DNA from: Saccharicrinis sp963677245
GTDB lineage: Bacteria > Bacteroidota > Bacteroidia > Bacteroidales > Marinilabiliaceae
Length of the DNA: 64,000 bases
Assembly: GCA_963677245.1 (NCBI GenBank)
Contig: OY781921.1
Coordinates: 4,402,001 to 4,466,000 of the forward strand
Reading direction: 5' to 3'
This document shows, piece after piece, positions 1 to 8,561 of this stretch. The position numbers and the translations under genes are program-made. The notes under the pieces were generated by a model that worked only from the letters and a program-made list of their open reading frames with translations, did not search any database and was not told the origin of the DNA. Position 1 is the first letter of the stretch. Each line of letters starts with the position of its first letter.

Positions 1-1587
1 TAACAAGTTATTGTAACTGCCAGCATTATTTTCTTTTACGTAATTCAATGCTTCCATGGTATATTTTAAACACCAGGTAGCCATTTTATTAGTGTACCAA
101 TTGTTGTTGATATTATTTTCGTATTCATTAGGGCCGGTAACCCCAAGCATTACATATTTCTTTCTGGCCTCAGAAAAAGTAATTCGTTGACTCCAGAAAC
201 GAGAAATACCGATCAATACTTCCAGTCCATATTCTTCCAGGTATTTTTTATCTCCGGTATGACGTATGTAATTATGAATGGCAAAAGCAATCGCGCCATT
301 ACGATGAATTTCTTCAAAAGTAATTTCCCACTCATTATGACACTCTTCTCCATTGGCTGTAACCATTGGATAAAGGGCAGCCCCGTTTTTGAAACCTAAT
401 TTTTCTGCATTTTCAATAGCTTTAGGCAGATGTTTGTAACGGTAAATTAATAATTGTCGGGTTACTTCAGAAGGTGAAGTCATTAAAAAGAACGGAATGC
501 AATAAGCTTCGGTATCCCAGTAAGTAGTACCTCCATACTTTTCTCCGGTAAAACCTTTCGGACCAACATTAAGTCTTTCATCTTCTCCGGTGTAGGTTTG
601 ATTTAAATGAAAAATATTAAATCTAATGCCTTGTTGAGCAGCAACATCACCTTTGATTTTGATATCGCTATGTACCCATTTGTCAGCCCATTTTTGTTGA
701 TGATCGGCAAAAAGTTTGGAAAAACCTTTGTGTGCCGCATAAGAAGCCAACTCCTCCGCATTGGACTTTAATTCATTGGTATTGTAGTTTAAAGAAGAGG
801 TTACACCAACATACTTTTCAATTGTCGCTTTTTGGCCTTCTTTAACTTCAAGTTCAACCTTGTTTCCTACCCATTTAGCCAATTGAATTACTTCAGGTTC
901 CAGGTGAATAGGTTTCTCATCTAATAAAATATGATACTTCATAGCGAAACCACATCGGAAATCAGATTTTTTAGTTTGGGATTCGAGGTAAGCAGAACCT
1001 TCTCCAGCATAAACATCTAGTACATTCCAAAATTTTTCATCATAGTTGGAGTCTTCATTTTCGATGTCCCCATCAATATAAGGAGTAAATGAAATATGTC
1101 CACTAAAGTTTAAAGGCGTTACCTCGTATTGTATGGCTCCATTTTCGGTATCCGCCATACTCACAAAACGACGTGATTTTACGTGAATCTGTTTATTATT
1201 TTTTAAAGTAGCTTTAAACTCTCTCTCCAGGTATCCTTCTTTCATATTCAGGGTACGCACAAAGCCTTCTACTTTACACAAAAAAATATCAAGCTCTTCT
1301 CCATCAACATGTACATTAATTCCTATCCAGTTTGGGGAGTTTAGTACTTTGGCAAAGTATTCCGGGTATCCATTTTTCCACCATCCCACTCTTGTTTTGT
1401 CCGGGTAATAAACGCCAGCCACATAACTACCTTGTAAACTTGGGCCAGAATAGCTTTCTTCGAAATTTGCTCTTTGCCCCATTTTACCATTTCCTATGCT
1501 AAAAATACTCTCAGAAGCCTGGTGGTTGTTAGGATCAAATCCCTCTTCGATGACACACCACTCATCATTTTTAAGATATTTTTTCAT
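1..1587 (-). CDS. Maltose phosphorylase, GH65 (3' end beyond window)
   Basis: This gene encodes a cytoplasmic glycoside hydrolase family 65 phosphorylase that splits maltose with phosphate into glucose and beta-glucose 1-phosphate. The window holds 529 codons from the ATG at 1587; the family is about 760 residues long, so roughly the last third lies outside. The N-terminal half reads as a GH65 beta-sandwich, and the catalytic-domain motif VTGPNEYENN is present, placing the general acid at about Glu488, which matches Glu487 of Lactobacillus brevis maltose phosphorylase. It starts 29 bases after the beta-phosphoglucomutase stop, and that enzyme uses its product, so maltose is the most likely substrate. 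Kojibiose or trehalose phosphorylase is possible from sequence alone but does not fit the amylase context. Confidence 0.93.
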   Translation of the reverse strand, partial: MKKYLKNDEWCVIEEGFDPNNHQASESIFSIGNGKMGQRANFEESYSGPSLQGSYVAGVYYPDKTRVGWWKNGYPEYFAKVLNSPNWIGINVHVDGEELDIFLCKVEGFVRTLNMKEGYLEREFKATLKNNKQIHVKSRRFVSMADTENGAIQYEVTPLNFSGHISFTPYIDGDIENEDSNYDEKFWNVLDVYAGEGSAYLESQTKKSDFRCGFAMKYHILLDEKPIHLEPEVIQLAKWVGNKVELEVKEGQKATIEKYVGVTSSLNYNTNELKSNAEELASYAAHKGFSKLFADHQQKWADKWVHSDIKIKGDVAAQQGIRFNIFHLNQTYTGEDERLNVGPKGFTGEKYGGTTYWDTEAYCIPFFLMTSPSEVTRQLLIYRYKHLPKAIENAEKLGFKNGAALYPMVTANGEECHNEWEITFEEIHRNGAIAFAIHNYIRHTGDKKYLEEYGLEVLIGISRFWSQRITFSEARKKYVMLGVTGPNEYENNINNNWYTNKMATWCLKYTMEALNYVKENNAGSYNNLL

Positions 1588-1616
1588 TTCTCTGCTTTTT
1601 CTTGATTACAAATAAT

Positions 1617-2273
1617 TTAGTCGTTAAGTAGGTTAAGCTTTTGCAAATTCATTTTGTGAAGACCACTTATGACAAAATGAGCTTTACCTAATACGTCTTC
1701 GCTGCCAATGCCTATGCATTTCATACCGCCGGCCAACGCTGCTTCAACTCCGGCTTCTGCATCTTCAAAAACGACACAGTTTTCAGGTTGCACGCCTAAT
1801 GCTTCTGCTCCTTTTAAAAATACTTCCGGATCGGGTTTTGCCTTGGCTACATTTGTTCCATCAATAATAGCATCAAAGTATGATGTTAATTCAAGACGTT
1901 CTAAAATGGTCATGGCATTTTTACTGGCAGAACCAAGTGCTATTTTAATACCTTCCTTTTTAAGTTGATCTAAAAATTCTTTGGTTCCCGGTAATATCTC
2001 CTCTGGTCCCATTTTTAGAATATATGAACGATAGTTCTCGTTTTTCTTCGTGGCTAAAGCTTCTTTTTCAGCTTCTGATTTTTCTATTTGCCCAATGGAT
2101 AAAAGAATATCTAACGAAGTCATTCTGCTAACACCCTTTAATCGTTCGTTATCTTCAGGAGTAAAATCAAAACCCATTTCATTAGCTAATTCTTTCCATG
2201 CTATATAATGATATTTGGCTGTATCTACTATAACCCCATCTAAATCAAAAAGACAAGCTTTTACTTTTTCCAT
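1617..2273 (-). CDS. pgmB: Beta-phosphoglucomutase
   Basis: This 218-residue HAD-family enzyme converts beta-glucose 1-phosphate to glucose 6-phosphate in the cytoplasm. The N-terminal motif FDLDGVIVDT (about residues 9-18) carries the nucleophile Asp and the acid/base Asp, followed by the cap-domain stretch GVSRMTSLDILL typical of beta-phosphoglucomutases. Later HAD motifs are a Ser in LGSASKNA, the Lys in AKPDPEVF and the acidic pair in VFEDAEAG. The length matches the family (about 220). It sits between the sugar transporter (25 bases upstream) and maltose phosphorylase, whose product it consumes, so the three form one operon. The ATG at 2273 is the natural start. Confidence 0.95.
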   Translation of the reverse strand: MEKVKACLFDLDGVIVDTAKYHYIAWKELANEMGFDFTPEDNERLKGVSRMTSLDILLSIGQIEKSEAEKEALATKKNENYRSYILKMGPEEILPGTKEFLDQLKKEGIKIALGSASKNAMTILERLELTSYFDAIIDGTNVAKAKPDPEVFLKGAEALGVQPENCVVFEDAEAGVEAALAGGMKCIGIGSEDVLGKAHFVISGLHKMNLQKLNLLND

Positions 2274-2298
2274 TTTCGTCTCATTTAAAAATTAAAAA

Positions 2299-3693
2299 TT
2301 AATTGGCCTCTTTTTTTTGCTTCACAAATGTTACAGAAATAGCTGCCAGTATCATACTTATTCCAGCTATTACAATCATGTAAATAGCTTCTCCTCTAAA
2401 TGCTTTCATAATAAATGGAGAAACTAAACCGCTTAAAATCTGTGGACCTGCAATGGTGAAATTAAATACGCCCATAAATACACCCATTTTATCAGCAGGG
2501 ATTGATTCCGAAAGAATAGCATACGGCATGGCTAAAATACCTGCCCAGGCAATTCCGATACCAAACATTGGCAAAATCCACATAGTGGCACTTGTAGGTA
2601 CGTCAACTTGAGTTATCAGAAGATTTAAATGTATAATTTCTCCACCCTTAATTAAGAATGCACTTAAATAACCAATGCCGCCTAATAGCAGAGATAAGGA
2701 ATAAACCGTTTTACGACCTATTTTGTTGGCTAACTTACCCATAAAGACAGAAAAAATTGCCGCAAAAATACTGTAGGCCGCGAACAAAATTCCAACCCAG
2801 TCTCCTGCATCCTGTGCTGCCTGTGATGTACTGTCTCCAACTTCACATCCCCAAACATGTTGGGATACTGCTGCAGTCGTATAAACCCACATTAGATAAA
2901 GTGCAAACCAACTGAAAAATTGCACAATAGCCAATTGTATCATGGTTTTTGGAGTACTTTTCAATAATCGAAAGAATCCTGCCAAACCTTTAAATTGTGG
3001 ATCAACTTCCTTTTCAGCATCAATACCTTTATATGCAGCGTATTCGTCAGGTGGATATTCTTTGGTTTTTATAACAGTCCAGATTACTGACAGTAAAAGC
3101 ACACTACCTCCAATATAAAAAGACCAGATTACCGATGGCGAAACCTGTCCTTCATCTGCCACATTAGTGATATTTAATGAATTGGTTAAAACAAAAGGAA
3201 GAATTGAACCAAGAACTGCTCCGGCATTAATTAAAAAGCTCTGCGTAGAGTATCCAATGTTTCTTTGCTCAGGAGGTGTCATATCAGCAACTAATGCTCT
3301 AAAAGGCTGCATAGTAATATTAAAAGAACCATCCATCAGGGCAAACATAAATAATCCAAAAATCAATACAGGCATAATAGATACAACTATGGATGCATTA
3401 GGCATCATAAACATGGCTAATGCTGCAATAACAGCTCCTCCTAAAATGTAAGGACTTCTTCTTCCTAGTTTATTCCAGGTTCTGTCACTGGCAGATCCAA
3501 CAATTGGTTGAACAATTAATCCCATGGCTGGAGCTGCAATCCAAAATAAAGGGAGTGAATGTAAATCGGCACCAAGGTTGGAAAGAATACGACTAACATT
3601 TGCACTTTGTAAGGCAAATCCCATCTGAATTCCAAGAAAGCCAAAACTTACGTTCCAGATCTGCCAAAAGGATAATCGGGGCATCTTCTTCAT
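2299..3693 (-). CDS. MFS maltose/oligosaccharide transporter
   Basis: This is a 464-residue inner-membrane carrier of the major facilitator superfamily with about 12 hydrophobic segments. The loop after the second helix reads GSASDRTWNKLGRRSPY, which resembles the SLC45/GPH-like disaccharide carriers found in Bacteroidota maltose loci. It probably moves maltose (or short maltodextrins) from periplasm to cytoplasm with a cation. I chose the ATG at 3693; the frame extends two codons further to a TTG, and an ATG at 3684 is also possible. It is the first gene of a transporter, mutase and phosphorylase operon. The 353 bases upstream carry two palindromic operators and a promoter. Substrate is inferred from context only. 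Confidence 0.88.
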   Translation of the reverse strand: MKKMPRLSFWQIWNVSFGFLGIQMGFALQSANVSRILSNLGADLHSLPLFWIAAPAMGLIVQPIVGSASDRTWNKLGRRSPYILGGAVIAALAMFMMPNASIVVSIMPVLIFGLFMFALMDGSFNITMQPFRALVADMTPPEQRNIGYSTQSFLINAGAVLGSILPFVLTNSLNITNVADEGQVSPSVIWSFYIGGSVLLLSVIWTVIKTKEYPPDEYAAYKGIDAEKEVDPQFKGLAGFFRLLKSTPKTMIQLAIVQFFSWFALYLMWVYTTAAVSQHVWGCEVGDSTSQAAQDAGDWVGILFAAYSIFAAIFSVFMGKLANKIGRKTVYSLSLLLGGIGYLSAFLIKGGEIIHLNLLITQVDVPTSATMWILPMFGIGIAWAGILAMPYAILSESIPADKMGVFMGVFNFTIAGPQILSGLVSPFIMKAFRGEAIYMIVIAGISMILAAISVTFVKQKKEAN

Positions 3694-3959
3694 AAACAAA
3701 TTGTATTACATGACTAAAATAGAAAACTCAATACACGAGTTTTGTTCAGGTTAAGTGATATTAATAACCTGGTTTTTTGTCCAAGGAGGTAAATTAGTTA
3801 GCAAATTTCTGAATAGAAATATGCATGGTGTTAATTAATCTTAATTAAATCGTGTCCAATGATTTAAAATCAGGTCAAAGATAAAGCATAAAATTGGTAA
3901 TAGCCCAATTGAAATACGAATGTAATGATGTTATTGTAATATTGATATGTTGAGAATGC

Positions 3960-3977
3960 CATATTGCAACCGTTTGC
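3960..3977. promoter_or_regulatory. LacI-type operator, distal arm A
   Basis: The core GCAACCGTTTGC at 3966-3977 is a 12-base near-palindrome with one mismatched pair. It agrees with the perfect palindrome GCAAACGTTTGC found before susC. The 18 bases 3960-3977 are an exact inverted copy of 4031-4048. The CpG-centred form is typical of LacI-family operators, and a LacI gene lies next to it. Confidence 0.72.
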
Positions 3978-4030
3978 GAAAAATATTTTTTATCAATAAA
4001 ATAAATGAAATTTTTTTAAAGGTTGTTTCT

Positions 4031-4048
4031 GCAAACGGTTGCAATATG
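4031..4048. promoter_or_regulatory. LacI-type operator, distal arm B
   Basis: The core GCAAACGGTTGC at 4031-4042 is the reverse complement of the core at 3966-3977, and identity continues for 18 bases. The two centres are 65 bases apart, close to a whole number of helical turns. The arm ends four bases before the lacI stop codon, so it lies just 3' of the regulator gene. Confidence 0.7.
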
Positions 4049-4052
4049 CAGT

Positions 4053-5075
4053 TTAATCAATGGTTTTTGATGTAGATTCTCTTATTCTTAATACTGGCGT
4101 AAGTGTCTTTGTTTGAAAAGTGTGTAATTCACCTTCATTTTCTATTTGGTTTATCAAAAGCTGGATGGCTTCTTTCCCCATTTCTATGCCTTTTTGCTCT
4201 ACCGTAGATAATGGGGGGTAGGCTATAGTGGCATTAGGGCCATCTCCAAAACCAATAACAGAAATATGATCCGGTACTTTAATACCATTTTTCATTAATA
4301 CCTGCATGGCAGCAATGGCGGTAGAGTCATTGACTGCAAAAATGCCATCAATTTCATTAGCGAGTTGCAAAATCTTACCGGCATTGGCATACACATCATC
4401 TCTCGTGTCACATTTAATAACATATTCCGGATTAAACGGCATCCCCACTTCATTAAGGGCTTGCTGGTATCCCTCTTTTCTTCTTTGCCCAATAGTAAGG
4501 TGCTGAGGAGCTGCTAAGTGTAATATATTTTTGCAACCTATAGATATTAAATGATGTGTCGCAATTTTTGCACCTTTAAAATCATCAATTATTACCTTAT
4601 CAGCTTCAATGGATGCCGGTGCTCTATCGAAAAAAACAACAGGAATTCCATGATCAATTAAATTATGAATGTGATCAAGGTCGAGCGTTGTTTTACTTAA
4701 TGACATTAATATTCCATCCACTCTGTTATCTAATAAAGCTTGTGCATCACTTACCTCCCTGTTAAAATCTTCGTTGCTTTGACATATCATTACGTTATAA
4801 CCGGCAGCATAAGCTACTTTATCGATTCCTGCCAATACCGAAGAGAAAAAGTGATGGACGATTTCAGGTAATATAATACCTATGGTATTTGTTTTACTTC
4901 TTCTCAAATTTAGCGCTAAAGCATTCGGACGGTATTGTACTTTCTCGGCAAAAGCCTGAACCATTTTCTTTGTTTTGGGGCTGATATCCGGGTGATCTTT
5001 TAATGCTCTTGAAACAGTAGAGGGAGATATGCCTAGAATTTTTGCAATGTCTTTTATAGTTACCTGGTGTGCCAT
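4053..5075 (-). CDS. LacI-family transcriptional regulator of the maltose locus
   Basis: This 340-residue regulator has an N-terminal helix-turn-helix (residues 4-50, with ITIKDIA-like start and the recognition segment SPSTVSRAL) followed by a hinge helix containing NALALNLR, and a periplasmic-binding-protein-like sugar domain from about residue 60. The length and layout are those of a full LacI/GalR protein. It lies between the two divergent halves of the starch/maltose locus, and palindromes of the LacI class occur in both promoter regions, so it probably controls both with a maltose-type effector. Bacteroides uses the unrelated membrane regulator SusR for this job. Whether it activates or represses cannot be told from sequence; operator positions upstream of the promoters favour activation. 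Confidence 0.92.
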   Translation of the reverse strand: MAHQVTIKDIAKILGISPSTVSRALKDHPDISPKTKKMVQAFAEKVQYRPNALALNLRRSKTNTIGIILPEIVHHFFSSVLAGIDKVAYAAGYNVMICQSNEDFNREVSDAQALLDNRVDGILMSLSKTTLDLDHIHNLIDHGIPVVFFDRAPASIEADKVIIDDFKGAKIATHHLISIGCKNILHLAAPQHLTIGQRRKEGYQQALNEVGMPFNPEYVIKCDTRDDVYANAGKILQLANEIDGIFAVNDSTAIAAMQVLMKNGIKVPDHISVIGFGDGPNATIAYPPLSTVEQKGIEMGKEAIQLLINQIENEGELHTFQTKTLTPVLRIRESTSKTID

Positions 5076-5248
5076 TTAGTTATTACACATTTATAATATA
5101 TGATTCGATAGAAAGCTATGAAATAATTAATACAATAATAGTATAATTTCTTGATATTTCTCCTGATTCAACAGTGTCATTCCCTCTGTAATAGCCAAAT
5201 AATATGAGATATATCATTATTTAAACAAACATATAAAATGTTCAAAAT

Positions 5249-5262
5249 ATGTTGTACAACAT
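5249..5262. promoter_or_regulatory. Perfect 14-base palindrome before susC
   Basis: ATGTTGTACAACAT reads the same on both strands. It is unlike the GCAAACG operators and overlaps the -33 position of the possible lacI promoter. It could bind a second dimeric regulator, but no partner is visible in the window. Confidence 0.4.
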
Positions 5263-5273
5263 GTGTTTGTTTT

Positions 5274-5310
5274 GCAAACGACATCGCAAACGCCACCGCA
5301 AACGTTTGCG
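5274..5310. promoter_or_regulatory. Phased LacI operator array before susC
   Basis: The half-site GCAAACG occurs at 5274, 5286 and 5298, exactly 12 bases apart, and the last one is completed into the perfect 14-base palindrome CGCAAACGTTTGCG at 5297-5310. The palindrome core equals the consensus of the two sites in front of the maltose transporter. Its centre lies about 72 bases upstream of the susC -7 element. Confidence 0.75.
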
Positions 5311-5375
5311 TTAAAAAATGTCAATAAATAAGGTGCTGATGTTAATAAATGTGTAAATTCAATAGAGCTTTGTTG

Positions 5376-5383
5376 TAGTTTTG
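5376..5383 (+). promoter_or_regulatory. susC promoter -7 element
   Basis: TAGTTTTG matches TAnnTTTG. No good TTG is seen at the -33 distance, which fits a promoter that needs an activator. Confidence 0.45.
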
Positions 5384-5515
5384 TAATGTCCAAAATGAGT
5401 TAGAGTAGTTGCTATTTATGGTGTTTAGAAACCTTTAATTAAAAAAAGTCCACAATTTAAAATCAGTTTATTTAAGAAAATTAAACAAGTTTTTTAACTG
5501 TTAAATCTTTAGTTT

Positions 5516-8500
5516 ATGTTTAAATCATTTCGAATTAACAAAGTCACTATGCTACTCGCAGGTTTGTTGTTTATAACAAACTTGGCATTAGCCCAGCAAG
5601 TGACTGTGTCCGGCGTTGTGAAGGACGCTAGTTTAGGAGATGTACTACCCGGTGTTACTGTATTAGTAAAAGGAACAACTATAGGAACTATTACAACACC
5701 AGATGGAAATTATTCCTTAAGTGCTAATAAAGGGGATATTTTGGTATTTTCTTTTATCGGTTATGCACCACAAGAGGTTGTTGTGGCTGATGATAAGATA
5801 ATAAATGTCCAATTACAATCAGATGTTATTGGTGTTGAAGAAGTATTAGTTGTCGGTTATGGTATACAAAAGAAAAGAGAAATTACCGGATCTATAGCAA
5901 AGGTTGATGGAGAGGCGTTAGCAAGTAAAATAGCACCTTCTGTAGAATCATCTTTATCCGGTTTGGCAGCTGGTGTAAGTGTAACAACTGGTAGTGGAAT
6001 GGCAGGTTCAAGTGCAGTTGTTCGAGTAAGAGGTGTTGCTTCTATTAACTCTTCAGGAGATCCTCTTTACGTAATTGATGGAATTCCAATTACCAACGAT
6101 ATTTTTGGTCTAGGAGGTCGAACAGGAGGTATGAATGTGAATCCATTATCATCTATAAATCCTAACGATATCGAATCTGTAGAGGTTTTAAAGGATGCAT
6201 CAGCAACAGGTATTTATGGATCAAGAGGTGCAAATGGGGTTGTTATCATTACAACCAAAAGAGGAAAAGATCAAAAGCTAAAAATTGATTTTAGTACAAA
6301 ACAAAGTATTAGTTCTCCTACCAAGAAGGTAAATATGACTAATGCAGAGGAATGGTTGACTTTATATCAGGAGGCTTGGGAAAATGATGGAAATACTGGC
6401 ATTCCTCAAAATTTGCCAGGAGGAATGACATGGGCAGATGCTCAACAATATGATACAGATTGGTGGGATGAAATTACTCGTGTAGGTTATAAGCAAGACT
6501 ACAATTTAGCTGCAAACTTTGCAATCATGGATGGTTTAAATGCAAGAGTTGGTTTTTCATACACGGATGATAATTCTTATTTGGTAGATAATAATCTTGA
6601 AAGAGTAGGAGGAAAGTTAAATTTAGATTATAAGCCAACTAGCAAATTAAGCATAGCACTTTCGTCGTCTATTTCTAATACTTCAATTGCACTTCCAGGA
6701 AATCCATGGGATGGAGGTTTAGGTGCTGCAATGGGATACGCTTTGCCTATTTATCCAATTTATAATGAAGATGGAACTTTCTTTAATGGAGGAGGAAATT
6801 CGGCTAACCCGGTTATGGTAAATGAACTTAAGGATGAAAGTAATGAGGATTTACGTACAATTAACAGTCTAAGTATCAATTATAATTTGTTAAAGAATTT
6901 AAGTTTCAACTTAACGGGAGCTGTAGATTATATGAATTTTAAAAATACAGGTCTTGAAAATTCATATCTAAGATCATCGGATTATGATTACGAGTGGGAA
7001 AATAAAAGAGAAGTTATTAATTACAATTATAGTATTGTAGGTACTTATGATTTCAACCTAAATGAGAATCATGATCTAAAAGCTATGCTTGGACATGAAC
7101 TACAAGAATCATTGACTACAGGGGAGAATTGGAATAAAGATGAAGGAAGAGATGATGTAATAGAAACAGAAACCTTAAGTGATGAACAGTGGCGATTTAT
7201 TTCATTCTTTGGTAGAGTAAATTACATGATGAAAAGCAGGTATATTGCTCAGTTTACTCTACGTTCAGATGGTTCAAGTCGATTTGGCGCCAATAATAAG
7301 TTTGGATATTTCCCAACTGTTGCCTTAGGTTGGATTGTATCAGAAGAGAATTTTTTAAATAGTAGTAATGTGCTAAGCTTTTTGAAGTTAAAGGCTAGTT
7401 ATGGTATAACCGGTAACTCTGCAATTCCAAATAATGAACATGTTGGGACAATGAAATTATCGGCAACTGCAGAACAAGGCTACAACGGTCAGCCAATTAG
7501 ATACCCTGAACGATTTGAAAATCCTGATTTAAAATGGGAAACTACTAAAACTTATGATTTAGGTTTTGAAGCCAGATTCTTTAAAGGAAGGATTGGAACA
7601 GAAGTAGCTTATTTCTTTAAAAACACAGAAGATGTTTTTGTTGACGTTGCTATTTCAGCAACCTCAGGGTTTGGTAGTCAGTGGCAAAACTTAGCAACTA
7701 TTGAGAATGAAGGTGTGGAATTTAGCTTAAATACCAAAAACTTTGATGGAGAATTCAAGTGGTCAACAGACTTTAATATTTCTACACTAAGAAATGAGGT
7801 TACAGATCTTGGAGGGTTAACAACAGAAGAAATTGGTGGAGGTACAAATGATACCCGTATTTTACTTGGTTACCCTGTAGGTACAAACCGATTAGTTCGA
7901 GTTTCCAGAATTGATCCCGAGGATGGTCGACCTATATATTTAGACAAAGAGGGAAATGAAACAAAGACTTATAAATTTGAAGGTGGCGAAGGATATGCAG
8001 TTCCTGTAGGAAAAGTGTTGCCTGATTTTACAGGTGGTGTAACCAACACTTTCTCATATAAGAATTTTCAATTGAGTGCATTAATGACTTTTAGTTATGG
8101 TGCTGATATTTATGATTCTTCTGCAAAAAGACAAATGGGCTTAGCATCTGACTGGAACTGGCGTACTGACATTTTTGACAGATGGCGTCAACCTGGAGAT
8201 GTGGCTAAATATCCAAGAATGTCAACAACAGGTTCAACTTACGGTAAAGATGGTGAGCAATGGTTTAATTCATCCATGTGGTTGTTTGATGGATCCTATG
8301 CAAGACTAAAGAATGTAACACTGTCTTATAACATGCCATCAGAATTAATTAAAAGGTGGGGATTACAAAGTATGCGACTTTCTATATCAGGAACTAACTT
8401 GCTTACATTCACTAAATATCCGGGAGCAGACCCTGAAGTAGCCAGAGATCATGATGATGCAAGAGACCGTAACATGAGTTCAAATGTTAGTTTCTTAACT

Positions 8501-8548
8501 CCTCCTCAGGAACGGGTATTTACTTTTGGATTAAATGTATCATTCTAA
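5516..8548 (+). CDS. susC: SusC-like TonB-dependent maltodextrin transporter
   Basis: This 1010-residue outer-membrane protein takes up maltodextrins in partnership with SusD, powered by TonB. A signal peptide ends near residue 27 (LALAQ). A carboxypeptidase-regulatory-like domain spans about 29-105, the plug begins near 108 with EEVLVVGYG, the usual start of the SusC plug, and the remaining residues form the beta-barrel, closing with the aromatic C-terminus FGLNVSF. Length is normal for SusC. It is the first gene of the plus-strand operon and is followed 13 bases later by susD. LacI-type operators and a -7 element lie upstream. Substrate is inferred from the amylases and maltose phosphorylase around it. 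Confidence 0.95.
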   Translation: MFKSFRINKVTMLLAGLLFITNLALAQQVTVSGVVKDASLGDVLPGVTVLVKGTTIGTITTPDGNYSLSANKGDILVFSFIGYAPQEVVVADDKIINVQLQSDVIGVEEVLVVGYGIQKKREITGSIAKVDGEALASKIAPSVESSLSGLAAGVSVTTGSGMAGSSAVVRVRGVASINSSGDPLYVIDGIPITNDIFGLGGRTGGMNVNPLSSINPNDIESVEVLKDASATGIYGSRGANGVVIITTKRGKDQKLKIDFSTKQSISSPTKKVNMTNAEEWLTLYQEAWENDGNTGIPQNLPGGMTWADAQQYDTDWWDEITRVGYKQDYNLAANFAIMDGLNARVGFSYTDDNSYLVDNNLERVGGKLNLDYKPTSKLSIALSSSISNTSIALPGNPWDGGLGAAMGYALPIYPIYNEDGTFFNGGGNSANPVMVNELKDESNEDLRTINSLSINYNLLKNLSFNLTGAVDYMNFKNTGLENSYLRSSDYDYEWENKREVINYNYSIVGTYDFNLNENHDLKAMLGHELQESLTTGENWNKDEGRDDVIETETLSDEQWRFISFFGRVNYMMKSRYIAQFTLRSDGSSRFGANNKFGYFPTVALGWIVSEENFLNSSNVLSFLKLKASYGITGNSAIPNNEHVGTMKLSATAEQGYNGQPIRYPERFENPDLKWETTKTYDLGFEARFFKGRIGTEVAYFFKNTEDVFVDVAISATSGFGSQWQNLATIENEGVEFSLNTKNFDGEFKWSTDFNISTLRNEVTDLGGLTTEEIGGGTNDTRILLGYPVGTNRLVRVSRIDPEDGRPIYLDKEGNETKTYKFEGGEGYAVPVGKVLPDFTGGVTNTFSYKNFQLSALMTFSYGADIYDSSAKRQMGLASDWNWRTDIFDRWRQPGDVAKYPRMSTTGSTYGKDGEQWFNSSMWLFDGSYARLKNVTLSYNMPSELIKRWGLQSMRLSISGTNLLTFTKYPGADPEVARDHDDARDRNMSSNVSFLTPPQERVFTFGLNVSF

Positions 8549-8561
8549 AATTAAGAGCAAT

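Larger units (their letters stand above)
3694..4052 (-). promoter_or_regulatory. Control region of the maltose transporter operon
   Basis: This gene-free stretch lies between the lacI stop and the transporter start. It holds the two operator arms described separately (3960-3977 and 4031-4048) and, downstream of them on the minus strand, a promoter-like TATCTTTG at 3876-3883 that fits the Bacteroidota -7 consensus TAnnTTTG. A TTG at 3906-3908 lies 22 bases upstream of it, slightly long for the -33 element. The operators lie upstream of the promoter rather than over it, a position that suits activation or looping better than simple blocking. This is inference from spacing. Confidence 0.5.
5076..5515. 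promoter_or_regulatory. Divergent lacI-susC control region
   Basis: This 440-base region has no gene. It contains a perfect 14-base palindrome at 5249-5262, three phased GCAAACG half-sites ending in a perfect palindrome at 5274-5310, and a susC -7 element TAGTTTTG at 5376-5383. On the minus strand TATGTTTG at 5226-5233, with a TTG 23 bases upstream, could serve lacI. The susC leader from the expected start near 5390 is about 125 bases, AT-rich, and shows no Shine-Dalgarno site, as is usual in this phylum. Confidence 0.6.

Noticed and set aside
187..399. Plus-strand open frame of 70 codons
   Set aside because: It lies opposite the GH65 phosphorylase, has no start signal and no recognisable protein; the minus frame has the family motifs.
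8535..8561. Longer SusD N-terminus
   Set aside because: The extra nine residues are polar and overlap the end of susC; the ATG at 8562 gives a clean lipoprotein signal.
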